Shown piece by piece: positions 11,582 through 25,010 of a stretch of DNA of 64,000 nt (position 1 is the first letter of the stretch; each line of letters begins with the position of its first letter). The notes under the pieces were generated by a model. It was given only the letters and a program-made list of their open reading frames with translations, made no database searches and had not been told where the DNA came from. The DNA lies in NCBI GenBank assembly GCA_034008185.1, contig CM067084.1:45521099-45585098 (forward strand), in the 5' to 3' direction. This DNA comes from Gorsachius magnificus (lineage: Eukaryota > Chordata > Aves > Pelecaniformes > Ardeidae). The translations under genes and the position numbers were made by a program.

Positions 11582-13931
11582 TGTATACCGTAGTAAAATG
11601 TAGCAGGAAAGTGACCAAAGCAAAACCGTGTGGTCAGTTGTAACGTTGGGAAATTGTTGCCATTTTCAACCTCAGATTTGCTCTCCTAAATCAGGTGTAA
11701 TACATATTTGTTTGTACTTTAACTTAGCTGTAATTTAAAGAAGGGCTATTTAGCATCTGTAAAACTGATTATGTTGTGATAGCTGACAGAGTATAGACCA
11801 CACGGGACTTCTGCCAATAACGCAAATGACTGACTAAATCACAGAACAACACTATTAGCAGCTACTTTATAAGCTGGGAGAAAGCCTCCAGCGTGGATAC
11901 CTGGGTCCTGGTTATACAAAAACACGTAACCTGTGAATAGTCTCATGCGCTTAGAGGGCTTCATCCCAGCCTAGAAGAAACACGTCTGCAATATGCACTT
12001 GTGAGCCAAAATCCTAATTCTTTTCCTCTGTCTCTTCTCTTAATATGCCCTGAATCCAGTCAGGCTTGAATATTTAAGTACAGAAGTGCTTCTGCATTCA
12101 GCTCACATATTAATGATAAAACATAGCACTCTATTTTTAGCTACATCGTAACTTTTGATGAACTGCAATTCGTCAAAATTAGGGGTATTGCAGTGAGTAA
12201 GTCTTTTTATTGTCGCTAGACTGTTCCAGCAGTATTTTTATAATAAAGTAAAAGTTCATAGTACATAAAACCAGTGAGAGTGTCCTCAGTGCCTGTGAGA
12301 AGAATATGGGAGAAGCAAAGATTTTACACTGAGAGACAAAAGCTGGATCATTTATTACTCATCTCTGACACTGTAAGCTTGTTCCTAGAAAGGTATTTCT
12401 AGATCTTTCAATGGTTTTTAATGGCACAAGGAACCATCTTCCCTTCACTTGGGAGATGTCTCCACAAGCCATCCATCAGCGCTGAGTGCAGAGGGAATTC
12501 CTCCCATTGCAAAGCCCAAGCGTTCCCTCTAAAATTGTTTATTCTCATTCTGTTAGTTACAGGTAGAACAGGGTTTAGGAATTGTGTTCCTGTGATGTTT
12601 GTCTGTTGTATTCAGATACCTGTAGAGGGAACTGTCACGGCTCCTGCTTGCTATTGTTTGCTCTCAGACCGTGTTTTAACTGATACTGCTGGTATTACGG
12701 AATGAAGTTTTGAAATACCCTCAAGAGCATAACAAGATAGTTGTGTTTTCTGATGAATTGCTTTACAGAGAATGTAATTATGCATTTTACAGGATAGCAA
12801 TTTGTATACCACATAAAGCACATGTTTACTTGTGGGAATTGTGTGGTTTTGCTGTAATTATTAGAGCCTATTGATTGTCTTCCATTATGTTAATGTTTCC
12901 AAATTAAGCAATATGAAGCAATTTTCTGCCATGCTGTATCTCAGAAGCCTTAGGGATATTATCTGCAACTTTTACTGCAAGTCTAAAGGCCTTTGTGAAT
13001 AAAACTTATAATTCACTTCATTGTAAGGTTTTCTCCTTGTTGTAATCAATGAACCTTATACCATGGAATATAAATGAAGTGACAGAAGAAATAACCCTTC
13101 TGAGGTAGGAAAAGGGTGATGGTAAAAGGTACAATGAGCATTCTATTGACTTCTTAAACAAAAATACTTTTGCCCTTTCTTCTGAAGACTGGCTACTTTC
13201 AGATAATCATAAGCTGTTTGCAGCTATGACCACTTTAGAAAAGAAGAATAATTTTAATGATGAGTCATTATTGTAATTGCTTCAGCATTTCCTGCACTAG
13301 TTAAGATAGCTTCTTTCTGGCCATATAGTACTTTATTGGCTTTTGAAATACTGTATCATCTGTTCAGTTTGTGGCAAACTATCAAAAGAGAATAACTGAG
13401 TGTTAGGGATGGAAGCACCAAAAGATTTCTGGCAATTCTGTCCAGGATCACCTGCAGTCAAGTTTTCCTGATTTTACTACTTCCAATCTTATTTCAAAAA
13501 TAAGGGTATTCTCTCTTCGGTTTTGGTTCTACATATTTCTTTTAGGCTAATTCCTGCCACTCACCATTCCTGGTTTATAGGTTTGTATTTTATTCTCATA
13601 CTTTGTATGATTTAATCCTTTCTCAGTTTTTACCAGTTGATTCTTAATTGACTTTTACTTCAGTTCCTATCTTATATATCTCTGCTTTTATTTCTGTTTC
13701 TTCTCTTTTCTTCCTAGATTTGTTCTCTTCCTTTTTTTGGGTTTTTTTTCTTCTCGTTATTTCTTTTGTTAGCTTTTTCCCTTCTACTTGTACGTACATT
13801 TCCTATTTTCTTTCATGTGGTATCTCATATAAAAAAGAGATAAGCACAATTTGGAGGAAAAAAGTCACCTTTTCATTTCTGTGTGTTGCTAAGTCCTTGG
13901 AAAATTAAGGAAATAAATAGAAACATTCAAA

Positions 13932-13946
13932 TGTGTGTGTGTGTGT
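13932..13946. repeat. (TG)7 microsatellite
   Basis: Seven TG units, followed by a looser TATG/TATATG-rich stretch to about 13962. Confidence 0.9.
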
Positions 13947-14661
13947 TATGTATATGTGTTTCTAAATGAATATGTAAACACATGCAGCAATATTTGTATG
14001 TTGCTTTTGAAAAAGGAAAGAATTATCACAACTTCTTCAAGTAGTCAGAGGATCAGAAATAAAATTATTGTTAAATTTGTGGGTATACAAGTATGTAATT
14101 TCCAACCAGTTATTCTTCAATAAGAAAGATAATGAAAATATTTTTGCATTCTGAGCCCTTCCTAGCAAGAACTTTAAATCTGAGAGTTTGCTGTTATGTC
14201 AGGAAAAATATTTGTTTATTTTTTTCCTAAAGTGATTGCTGGTACAGAGCAAAGTTTGTACTCAGAATCCAGAGGAGAATATCTATGTCCTTTGTTTAGA
14301 AAATGTAGTATAGTAGAAATCTATGAGTTAGTTAAATAGCAGTTTCTCCCTTGATTTATTTTGTGATGGTAATTGTGGTCTTTTTGTTCTCTTTGGTTTT
14401 ATTTTGCTACTAGATTTTATACATACTTTAGAGAGATTGATCTATTTGAACTGAAATAGTCTATCCCAGTCCAGTTCTAAGTGAACTAGCTTTGATGGAA
14501 ATATTTGCCACGAAACTGAAATGAAATGGCTGAATAATCATAGAGACGAACAGGAATATTTTCACTGCACCAATGTTAACTCACATACCTAGGATAGGAT
14601 GCTTGTTTCCCTTAGTTGCTTCTGTATTTGAGATGAAAAGTTAGGCAATTTCAGAGAGATT

Positions 14662-14691
14662 AAAAAAAAAACCAAACCACTGAAACCAAAC
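14662..14691. repeat. A/C-rich simple tract
   Basis: Poly-A followed by ACC/AAACC-type units; the same class as 2063-2103. Confidence 0.65.
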
Positions 14692-15720
14692 AGGATAAAG
14701 AGCAGGACCGTGTATTCACAAGTTTTCCTTTTTGTACACAGAAGGTGGTAACCTGTAGCCCATAAGAGGCCTGAACCCTGGTCAGAGTTTGCCTGATTAC
14801 AGAAAACATTCCCTGCTTGGAAAACATGCTTACAGTAAAGTGGATATGCATAGGAACAGCACTTTATCAAGTCAAAGAAGCTTAGGTACATAGAAATCTA
14901 CAAAGGAGATAGGATTCAGCCAGTAGCAAGACTGACTTACCCATTCCAGGATAGGTTTAATGGCATCTATTGCAAGGAAGCCACCACAGAGCCCATTGCT
15001 CTATTCAGTCCTATGTTTTATGTTACAGAAATAACACTAAAGTAGATTGCAGTGCTGCCTTTACACTCTTCAGGCATACTGAACTGAAAAAGCAAACACA
15101 AAAGGATAATCATTGTTTCTTAGGTCCATAGTGCAGCACAGGGTGCACACAGGGCCACCACCACCGCAGCCTGGTCACGCACTGCATTGCATGGGTGTAC
15201 CAGGCTGCTTTAGAGAACTAACCTTTAGCAACATGGGCCAAGGTGTATCACTCTACTGGGGCAAATGCATTGATCAGTGTAGACACAGCCTGTATTTACC
15301 AGGTCTCTGAGTCCTGAGCAAGACTTTGAATCCTGCTGTCAGCACAGGAATGTTGTGAAGAAGCACTAGGAGACAGCTGGAATGTATTACTCTTTTGGGA
15401 ACAAATATAAGACATTAACTGAGCTTTGATAGGTACGGATAAGCACTTGTGGACAGTAAAAAATTTTGTTTATTTGTACTAAATAAAAATTAATTTTCTG
15501 TTTGTGAGTCACTTCAGCAGACTTGTTGCCTTTTACATTGCTTTATCATGCACTGAGAAGGAGTAAAACAGCATATAAGAAGACTGATGTTGGTTTGCTT
15601 TTGTAAAGGCACTGAATATCAATATCAAGCTGCAGTAATTAGGAGAAGTTTTAATAGAAGCAGCAGACTTAAGAGGACACTAGACTTATTACCAAGCAGA
15701 TGGACTCATCCTGTCTATGT

Positions 15721-15740
15721 TTGGTTTGTTTGGTTTTTTT
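15721..15740. repeat. T/G-rich simple tract
   Basis: GGTTT units passing into a T run, about 180 bases before the CR1 3' end. Confidence 0.6.
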
Positions 15741-15923
15741 AAGGACTCCTCCCATACAATTTGGGCAATAAGGGATAGTAGGTTTGGTTTTGAGTTTGGT
15801 TTCTTTCTTTTGGTATAGTAGTCTTTTTTTTAATAAATGCAATGGTAGGGTATGGGAGGCATGTATCCCCCATTTTCACACTCAGGGTGTTAGGAAAAAG
15901 AATTGCTTTTTTTCCCTGTCGTA

Positions 15924-16006
15924 AAATCATAGAATGGTTTGGGTTGGAAGGGACCCTTTAAAGATCATCTTTCATTAGGTCAGGTTGCTCAAAGCTCCTG
16001 ATCATA
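15924..16006 (-). mobile_element. CR1 LINE, 3' end fragment
   Basis: The plus strand begins AATCATAGAATGGTTTGGGT and continues TTGGAAGGGACC and AAGATCATCT. This is the reverse complement of the avian CR1 3' untranslated end, which is among the commonest repeats in bird genomes. The element is therefore on the minus strand with its 3' terminus at about 15924. After AAGATCATCT the usual next segment is missing and the sequence resumes at TAGGTCAGGTTGCTCAAAGC, matching a more internal part of the CR1 tail, so there is an internal deletion of roughly 40-50 bases compared with the remembered consensus. It is 5'-truncated, as most CR1 copies are; the inner limit near 16006 is approximate. Confidence 0.85.
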
Positions 16007-19000
16007 GAGCTGTCTTCTTGTTACCTATCCTAAATACATCTTTCACATTTAAAAGGAAAGAATTTATGTTTACTCCTCTTACAATGATTAATTTGGAAGA
16101 TTTGGAATTTTTGAAGACTTTCCTGGAAACTCTTCAGAATATTTTGGTATAGTCCTAAAGAAGAAATTCAATGAGCACAAATACAATCCTTTTTATTGTG
16201 GTTCTAATCCTGTACCAGTGACCACGCTTGCACAGCATCCATATATCAGATTCCCTAATCCGTGATAAAGATTCACAAACTAAATATCTCCTGAAGAGGT
16301 GTAGCCATATGCAAGCCCTGAGATTAAATAGCCATTCACACCTATGACGTCTGGTGAAGACACCTTTTGGGTTATAGCGGACAATGAGTGGATACAGTCT
16401 GTTTTAGTGCAAAGGTCAAAGAGGATAACTTAAACTACTAGTCAATAGGTTTCAGATAGAATACAGTAAGGAACAGCCTCTTAACCTGCCTTTCACCAGA
16501 TTAATCTGCTGCTGCTACATCTTGGTATAAATTCATGCTTCTGAGCATGGGCATTTCAGTCTACATGATGAGCAAAGGAACAATTTTTTTTTAGCTTACC
16601 AGAACCCTTTCTGTTCTTTGACAATACTAATGGGCCAGGTACCTACTAACCTACTGATGTGGAAGCAGTTAGTGTATGTGTTGTGTCTGAGTCCAGGATT
16701 AGATACCTAAATTGAATGACTCTCCAGACATGACCTCTGTTTATAAGAAGCTGATGTTCACTAGAAAGGCTCCTTACAAATTTTCAGTCTTTGAACATAA
16801 AAGTTCCTTTCAAGTTAATAATTAAGCCATTTAAAAATAAAGAAGTAGAATACATTTGATCTAGCTTTTCATACCTTCTGAGTATGATAAATAGAGTGCC
16901 TTGAACAAAGCTGCTTCATTCCAGAGGTTATGAGTGTGAAGTAAAATAGTGCCATCTGGTTTAGAGGAGGAATTCATGCAAGGGAATGCTCAGCCAGCAT
17001 TACTCTGAACAACTGGTGCCAAAGAACAGAGACCACGTTAAGTATTGTTTAAAAAAATTTCTTGTATAAAATCCTACTTTTCACCAGGTTTTTCTTGAGT
17101 AAAAGAAAGTGGCAATATTTGTTCATTCTTTTCCCCCCAAATTTGCTGGTATTTCTGTAGAAGTTACAGAAGGGCAAACAGGAGGGGGAAAAATTGAGAG
17201 CGCAAAAGGAATTCTTAGTTTAATATAAAAAAATTTTATAACTTTAAAATTTGAAATTTAAAAAGAATCATTTACATTTTGAATAAATGCAAATACAGCA
17301 TTTAAGAAAATGGCCTTTGCATTACTTACTTCACTAATTACCTCCAAAGCACCTCCAAAGCTTACAATATATTTTCAAACCATGTTAAATGGGAAAAAAT
17401 TACAAAGTACTTTCCTAAAGTTCAGGTGTTAGAACTAACATCTCTGGCATATTTTTATTTACTAAAGCTGTGTACTGTGTCTTGAAATCTTCTCATTACA
17501 ATGATCACTTCATGAATTGTTCACTTACTTACCCAAGTATTTTTTTTCCATTTTCTCTCTTTTCAGTTTATCTCTAATACAGAAACTACATACTAGTTTT
17601 CAAAACCAAAATTATTATTTTTATGATACAGAAGAGAAGTTGGTAAGAATGCAAATAGAGAATATTTCCATTTAATAACAGCAAAGTCCCTAGAATTGAG
17701 TCTTCGGTTTTCTCTATAAACACAGCCCTCAACTAGTAGTATTTAATTTCTGATCAGAATATGATTGCATAGTGGCTTTTAATGGCAATGGTAGACAATT
17801 AAGCCATTTTTAAAACTCTTTTTAATCTCAGAAAATATTAAGAGTAGCACATCTCTGCATGCATATTAACAGCTTAGTGGCAATGCTTATGCAGTCTGCA
17901 AATTTCTCGTCATTGTCACTGATGTTCACTGTAAAGGGAGATTTTTGTGATAGATATAGGAAGTTACGTTACTATAGTTGCAATCAATAATCTTGTCTCA
18001 AGCATTAAAAAATAATCTTCAGCGTCCTGTATTCATTGAATGTAAATGTCTTTGAACTGGTTTACTAGCAGTGTTTAAGTTTCAAAGGTAAATTCATACA
18101 ATTTGTACAACCACAGGGTTTTAAAATAGGTCTTTGGGGAGTAGTATATGGAAACTAGAAAAATCCTAGAAAACACTACAGCTCTGCAAAAAGATAAATG
18201 CTGCAGACCTGACCCTCCCTCACTCCTGATGGTCAGAGGATGTTGCATCTTATATAACAAAAAGTAAACATTTACTGGAACTGGTATTAAGAAATGTTCA
18301 TATAAACTACTTTAGAAAACATACGTAGAGAATTTTTATATTAAATCTGCTTGGAAGAGCAACCTAAGTTGAATTTGGAATGGAATATTATGAAGTTAGG
18401 TAAGATTAATTTCCTAGGAAATGCATAATGCAGTCAAATCCGCAGAGCTGGACATGATCAAAGGAATAGGCGTAGATTATGTGATAACTGATTTAAACAT
18501 CTGTCTAGCAGCGTGTCAATGCCAGCGGGCAGATACAAAAGCTGAGGTCATAAAATGAGGGAAAAGCAGAACTGGTAGCAGTTACATGTGTATGCATTGT
18601 GTATCCAGAGATACTTAGAATTGTCTTATCCTCATTTCTTTCTGTTCAAATACATTTCCCTGTTCAGCTTAAATATTTTTGGCATATATTTTATGAAGGT
18701 CTGTTCTTGCCATCACTATTACTTACAAAGACAAAAAGCTTCCCATGAATAGTCAGAACTGTTTGATCAGTAAGACAACTACTTTGCAAAATGTAAAACC
18801 ATTTGAACTGATTTTTTGTATCATACTGACATTTGCAATTATAGTTATTTTCATCAAGATTAAAGCTTGAATAAATTTTGAACCCAAGCAATTTGTAGAA
18901 AATATTTTTCATTTTACTTTGGGGCTCTGAGAGGGAAAAAGTAAGATTCCACTTTCTCTGAATATTTCAGGAAAAGTTGGACACAGTTGCATATGTGACA

Positions 19001-21040
19001 TTGTCAGGGAAGCAAACCCTCAGCATTTTTGTTCTTCTGTTTTTCCCTTTTTTTCCCAACAATTAAAAACAGTAGTTAAAACTTTATAGGTTTGAATTGT
19101 TTCCCAAGTGCAATTTGTTTGGGGAAAATATGAATAGAAGTCAGTCAGTTCCTTTAATTTACAAGAGTATAGTATGCTTACATTAACAAGTATGTATTCT
19201 TGGAGGGAGCTTATGTGCATGAATAATCTAAAACAACTCAAACCTTACATCATAAGCAGCTTTCCACGTTACTGAACACACTTCCTTAGTGTTGTCTATA
19301 CATCAAGATTCTCCTAATTACCCTATTGATAACAGTAATTGTCTGAAACCCTAACCTTCCTACATCCAAAGAAATTACCTTTTTAATGTATGTGATGATG
19401 CTGCAACTTTCCCTGTCATTACTGTAATTCTTTCCCAACAATATATTTGCACTTTGTTTAATGGTAAGCCATGGTTCACGTTATTGTTTCCATTTGCTCA
19501 GAAAAGCATCTGGAGATAGACATGTAATGACATTACTCTGGTAATAATTGTGTTAAATAACTGCAGAAAAGAGATAACACATAACTATTTATTATTATAA
19601 TTCTGCTGCTATTGCACTCCAGTGAAGATCAGGGCTCCAGTCTGCTATATAACAAGATACTAAGAGCTTGACAGTGTAAATATCCAGGTGAAAAAGGGGT
19701 TGCTAAAACTAAAAGAATCATGAATAGAATGATTATTTGAATATATTGTATTTTTGGTTCCTTTCTTATTTTATAAACACTTTCAGATTAAGCAATGCAT
19801 ACCGAAAAAAAATTAGAAAAAGCATGATGAAATATAATTTAGAAAGTAACTAAAAGTTGTAAGCAAAAGATGTAGGGAGAACAAAAGGAGAAAAAAGTGG
19901 AAGTTTGGGCAAAAAGGATGTTCCAGAGCATTGTTCAAGATTTACAGTCAGTGGCACCTCTGAGCGAAAAACATCATCTGATAACAGCCTGGTAACTGCA
20001 GAAGCAATCTCTGCAGCTGCTTCTGCTGGCTACACTGTGCAGCTGATCCCCCTATGACTACCTTTCCCGTTAGGAAAACTATTATACTGCTACAGAAAAC
20101 AGGCTCACAATATTAATATGTTTATTATAACAGTAACAATGTATTTTCTATTTTAAGGCCTTGCAAAGCAAATCTAGCATAAAGTCTTGCTTTAATTTAT
20201 TTTCTGGGTGGACTTTTTTCTCCGCACAAAGTCTCAAAACTGTTGCACCTGAGCAGGTAGTTTGGCATTGCAGCAAAGGGGAGGCTGGGTCAGGGAGGTG
20301 CATTGCATTACGGGGCAAGCTGGGAAGCCTGGAGCATGGAAAGAGGAGTAAATGCGAGACAAAGAAATGAGAGCAGGAAACCAAGCAGGTGATACCTGTC
20401 AAAGCTGATTGAGTACACCTTGGAAAACCATTTCCCAGCACACCTTAGGAGATCGTTGAGGGCTTGCTCTGAGGAAAGTGCAGTATTTCTGGGGGCTTGT
20501 TGCCTTTATTATCTGGACGAAGAAGGCTCCTTTGCTTTGGTGATTTTTTTTTTAATGTGAAATTTTCTATATCCTGAAAGGAGATATAACAAAGTGCTAG
20601 CCTTTTCTAAGAAAACACATTGACATAGTTATAAATTGTTCATAATTTGTGGAGACAGCTGCAAAATGGATAAGCAGCTGAACTAACAGAGAAGAAAAAT
20701 GAGAGAAATCTTGAAAAAGGTTTCAAAGGAAGATGTAGATAGTGCCACAGTCAGCTGATGAAGAAGCTGTAGAAGTAGATATTTGTGACTGAGGGGAAAA
20801 ACCTCAACAAGTCTAAATGTTCCTCCTGTAAAGTCAGCAAAAAGCAACTGGGCTGCATGCCTTGTGTCTGAGGAGAAGATGGTGTGTCACCAGCAGAGCG
20901 CTTGCAATGTGTGGAGCAGAAGACCAAAGAGAGCCTGGCAGATTCTGGAACTAGGTAGTGTGGACCTGGGTGATAAACCTGATTACTTGAAAACAGTCTT
21001 AAACTCTGCATGAAAAAAGCAGCTGATACTATGATTACTG
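16007..21040. other. Unique AT-rich sequence, no gene seen
   Basis: No repeat with clear ends and no convincing coding frame. From about 20.2 kb the sequence becomes somewhat GC-richer. Short minus-strand frames (for example 18691-18912 and 19020-19241) have no recognisable content. ACCTCCAAAGC occurs twice in direct succession around 17340-17361. Confidence 0.5.
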
Positions 21041-21041
21041 G

Positions 21042-21227
21042 ATGGGAATAAGTGGTCCCATTGAAATTTTACAAAACAAAAATATAGAAATCCTGGAGAA
21101 TCCTAGAGGAAGGTTTGCAGCCTCGCTTTACCCTGTGCCTCCCACGCTAGTCCTGTTGGAGAGGAAGATATTGCCTATCAAAATTGTAGGAGATCTTGAC
21201 AGAAAGATGAGGAGTATGCTGAGTAAG
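21042..21227 (+). other. Possible coding exon, low support
   Basis: An ATG at 21042 opens a frame of exactly 62 codons that ends at AAG|GTAAGC (donor GT at 21228). The product begins MGISGPIEILQ and ends RKMRSMLSK, with no recognised domain. The start context is weak (T at -3, G at +4). Past the donor the frame stops after two codons, as expected of a coding exon running into intron. It lies 180 bases before a possible 24-nt microexon in the same phase (21407-21430). GTAAGC motifs occur by chance many times in 64 kb, so this is a hypothesis only. Confidence 0.15.
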
Positions 21228-21406
21228 GTAAGCAAGTAGAAATGGCTCAGGCCAGGAGCAGTCTTTACAGCTGCTCAGTTGTGCTCGGTGTGAAGCAGGT
21301 GATGGAGATTTGCACTGGAATGTTGAGTGTGGGTGAAGAAGGGGGGGTCGGTGTGGGGACAAAGGCGAGGCACTGTTGAGATGTCCTGCTTTCTTCCATA
21401 TTTTAG

Positions 21407-21430
21407 GAGCTTCTTTGCAAGCCCATTCAG
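21407..21430 (+). other. Possible 24-nt microexon
   Basis: A pyrimidine-rich acceptor (TTTCTTCCATATTTTAG) ends at 21406 and a near-consensus donor CAG|GTAAGC begins at 21431. The 24 bases between encode ELLCKPIQ in phase 0, matching the phase at the end of the candidate exon 21042-21227. Microexons of this size that are multiples of three are known, mainly in neuronal genes. The pairing could be coincidence; RNA evidence would decide. Confidence 0.18.
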
Positions 21431-22593
21431 GTAAGCTATCAAATGTCTTGGGAATAGCAAGGTTACTGTAAACAAGAGGTACTGGAGGTAGACACGCTGC
21501 TGGGTCAGTTACAAGAGCTAAAGGTGAAAGGCCATGTTTCTGCAGCTTGTGCCGAGCTACTCTGTGCCATATTCTTAAATTAGTAAACATAGCAGTGAAT
21601 GCGTGATGGTACAGGAGTCCTTCCCAGGCTGGGCAGCTCTGTGGGACAAGGTTCCCTTCTCCTGGCATAGCAAGCTCTGGACCTTAACAAGTAGATGAAG
21701 CACGAAGAGCCTTGCTGCTGTACTACTCCTAGCATCCTGTCTTTTATTCTTGCACTGTGTTACTGTGCCCTATAAAAATTGCTATTCTATCCAGCTGAAG
21801 TCTAACTTAGTCCCTTTTCTATTCTGTTCCTTAACTCTTTCTTTTCCCTATATTTAATTTTCATACTACTTTGATGTTTTCCTCCTTGAGATGTTCTCTT
21901 ATCACCATTCACTCTTGCTTCCAGCTCTCCTTCCAATTCTCTCTTTGTGCTATTTTCTTTCTAGTCCTGTTTTCCCACATCTCATCTTGTTCTCTTATCT
22001 CATTCTGTTCTATTACATATCTCTCAAGGAGACTTTGCTAAAGTAAGAAGAAAATGACCTAAATACTTTGCCAGTTCCCTTGTAAAGGTCTTTCTTCTAA
22101 TTAGTAGCAAACCAGTTGTACTTGCTAAAACAAATTACCAAACCACATTGTAATTCACTTATATATGACATGTTAAAGATAGGCTGGCTCACAATGTAGT
22201 CAAGCCTAAGCAAAGACATCTGTGTAAAAGCTTTCAGGAAGCTATTATTTTTAACTTGAAGTCATTTTTGGTGAGCACAATTCCGAACTGCAGGTGTCCA
22301 TATGGAAATGGCAGAATAAGCTGATGCCTCAGTCTGGTGAAAGCCACTTGGCCAACAAATATTTGGTGGGGGAGAAGTTGTAATATGGGGAAACACCTGA
22401 GAGGGTGTGAATTAGACAGCTAAATATAAATAGGATTTTTTTTAAAAGGCTACTTCAGTGACAAAATTAGAGTAAATATCAATTCACTGTTATGTCTGTG
22501 ATTTTAGAAGTTATTAAAAACAACTGCAACCATAGAAAGCTAGGTCACTCCAATTAGTCCTTCCTTGTAAGAAAGCTTGTTTCAGACTCTCTT

Positions 22594-22614
22594 AAAAAAA
22601 AAAAAAAAAAAAAA
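22594..22614. repeat. Poly-A run, 21 nt
   Basis: Uninterrupted A with no recognised retroposed body upstream. Confidence 0.9.
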
Positions 22615-23167
22615 TCAACTTTCTAAAGGCATAGGGACACTTTCAGAAATGTCAGATGCATGAGAATTGAAAGAGAAATTTCTTGGTATATTCTTTTTTG
22701 ATGCCTTTGAAAGATGAACTTTCTTGTTCTCACTCCCATTTCCTGCTAATTATCGTTAACCATAACACTGCTTCTTGTAACCCTGTTTTATATGGCACAC
22801 TATAGATCTGACCTATACAACAGAAACTTTTTTCAGAATTATTTATTTAATCATCAATACTTTAAAGCTTTTTTTAAAGTAGTGGTGGGGGTTTATTAAC
22901 ACACCTATTGCATTGGTTGCTTACTTTAGGACTGAACAGGTTCTTTTCATTTACAATCCTTTAAGTCTTGCTGTTCTCCAAGGATTCTCTTTCTCCCAAT
23001 AAGCTTGGTCCTGACTGTGGGTCATGCACTCTCAATAGCAAACAAATAGACAGGAGATGTGATTTAGGGGAGAGGGATGAATAAAAAGTGAGGGACACAA
23101 TGTGCTGTGGTTATAGTATGTTAACTGGTACAGGTGACTTCAAGATGTTATTCATACCCGGTTCTGA

Positions 23168-23210
23168 AAACAAACAAAAACTGAACAAAAAAACCCCCAC
23201 CAACCCCAAT
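23168..23210. repeat. A/C-rich simple tract
   Basis: AAAC/AAAAAC units passing into CCCCC and ACCCC. One of the most C-rich members of this class in the window. Confidence 0.65.
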
Positions 23211-25005
23211 GCAGGGTAAGGGTATGTTGGGACCATTCAGTGGAAGGTAGTGTGGGCACGTGAGCCAGCGCTGGCCTGAGTGCCGGCATCTTGATCATTC
23301 CGTGCAGCGCAGTATGATGTATATTGCGTGATGATAATACATCTGCCTTACCGATGTGATGGGTATGCAGTAATATAAGCCTTGCCCCTGAAGTGTAGGA
23401 TTTGTTAGGTAGAGTGCAGATCTATACTGAGATTTCTATGCTAATATATAACTGTTGAGTTGATAACCTCCAGGAGATGCATCTCTCTACAGTGCTCTGT
23501 GTTGTACTGAGGATGTGCTTGCGGTTCTAAACCCTTTTGTGTTTGGCTTCAAAGATTATGTTTCTCTGCCACATCTTCTCATTTTTGTTTATTCATATTT
23601 AGTTACTTCCATTTACTGATGTGCATATTTTCAAAAATACCCAAGAAATTTTTTATCCAGTAAGTTCAGCTTTGCACTGTCCCTGCGTTTGAGCTGTTGT
23701 GAATGAAATAACTGTGGCTGAGGGGCTGTATTAAATGAGTAAATGTAAAATATGACTGAAGCACAAGTGGGGCCTGTACTGAGACAAAAATAGTGGTTTT
23801 CCTTTCAGTGTCCTATCATGTAGGGACATACCTTTGCTGGAATAAATGTGATAAATTGCCTGTGCGTAATAAAAAAGTTTCACCTCTTTATGATTCACCA
23901 TATAAAAACTGATTTCTACTGAACTCTTTTGCTGAGTCTTGTGTGCTTTTATTACTGCTTTTTAGATTTAGTTCATCCTTAAATTGTTCCTTAAAGCAGT
24001 ATTTTTTCCAGCCTTTGTTCCTAAGTGTGTTCATATAGTTGTCATGAAAGGGATCTCCCACAGGTATTAAATATCTCTTAAGTTTTTGAGTGATTTTAAT
24101 AAACCATTGATTAGCAACTTTGAATTTATATGAATGTACTTGCATTTATTTTGCATGATCTTGTGTGTATGTTTTTATAACCACAAGTTTAAGATTGGAT
24201 ATGTGTTAAATAGCTTGATACCTTTTGACCAGCAACCTAGCAAGCCACCTGCTGCAAGCTCCTGCCAGCAGCACACGTGAGGAAAGGAACTGATTATTCT
24301 GTGGCTGACTTTCTTCTTTTAAAGCCTGTTTTTAATGTGTTTCAAGACTGTCAGAGCAGTGTGCGGTGCGCACCTCGGTATCTTCAACCCTCTTAGCCCT
24401 TTACGGTTACTGGCAGACAATTCCCACTGCTCCAATTTCTCTGGTGCCAGCCCTCTACCTAGCACGCAAAGCTGAAACAGGGGCCCACGTAGCACTAGTA
24501 AGTTTGAGCTTAAGTGCAAGGTGTGCTTGACAGGTAGGACACTTGTCAGTGTGCTCACTTGCCATCATCATCAGGTTTACAGCTGCCCTAGGTGAGGAAA
24601 GTTTTGCTGTTCATATGGTTGTTGTGGGATTAGTTTAACTCTAGGCATGTTAAAATAAAAGGAGACTACTTTTTAATCAGATTCTAAATAGACGAGTTAG
24701 TTACAAAGCTTGAAATGTACAAATCGAGAAATGGTTTTGACATAGTCAGCATGAAGTTCTGTCAACAGTCTCGTCTCCAGGGGTCCTGCTTTCCCTCTGG
24801 GGCGAGGGGCATTGAAGGCTTTAAGGCAGTTTTCAGTCTGCCCAAATCTCGTGGGCAGGTTCAGTCTTTTGGTTTTAAGTTCTCTCTTTATATTGGTTTC
24901 TGTCCTGGAAATAGTCTGGCCATTAATTAAAATGAACATTTCTTCAGTCTCCTACAAATGTGTATATTCCTGTACCACAGCAGTGCCATCAGCTCTCTTG
25001 GCTTG

Positions 25006-25010
25006 CCAGT
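25006..25010. other. Target-site duplication, left copy (CCAGT)
   Basis: CCAGT directly abuts the LTR terminus at 25011 and is repeated at 25595-25599 on the other side. Confidence 0.85.

Larger units (their letters stand above)
9964..15923. other. Unique AT-rich sequence, no gene supported
   Basis: Holds small tandem duplications (10033, 11331, 11556), a poly-A run (11213), a TG repeat (13932), an A/C tract (14662) and the long chance-like minus frame at 10445-11161. The block at about 12755-12965 is a candidate conserved non-coding element. No exon or transposon with defined ends was seen. Confidence 0.5.
21431..25010. other. Unique sequence left of the LTR
   Basis: Holds a 21-nt poly-A (22594), an A/C tract (23168) and mixed unique sequence. 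Minus-strand frames at 23888-24145 and 24319-24558 lack splice context or motifs. No gene is supported. Confidence 0.5.

Noticed and set aside
21147..21668. 173-codon minus-strand open frame
   Set aside because: It lies in a GC-richer patch where stops are rarer. The translation is proline/serine/leucine-rich with no recognisable motif, and the opposite strand has the better exon-like signals.
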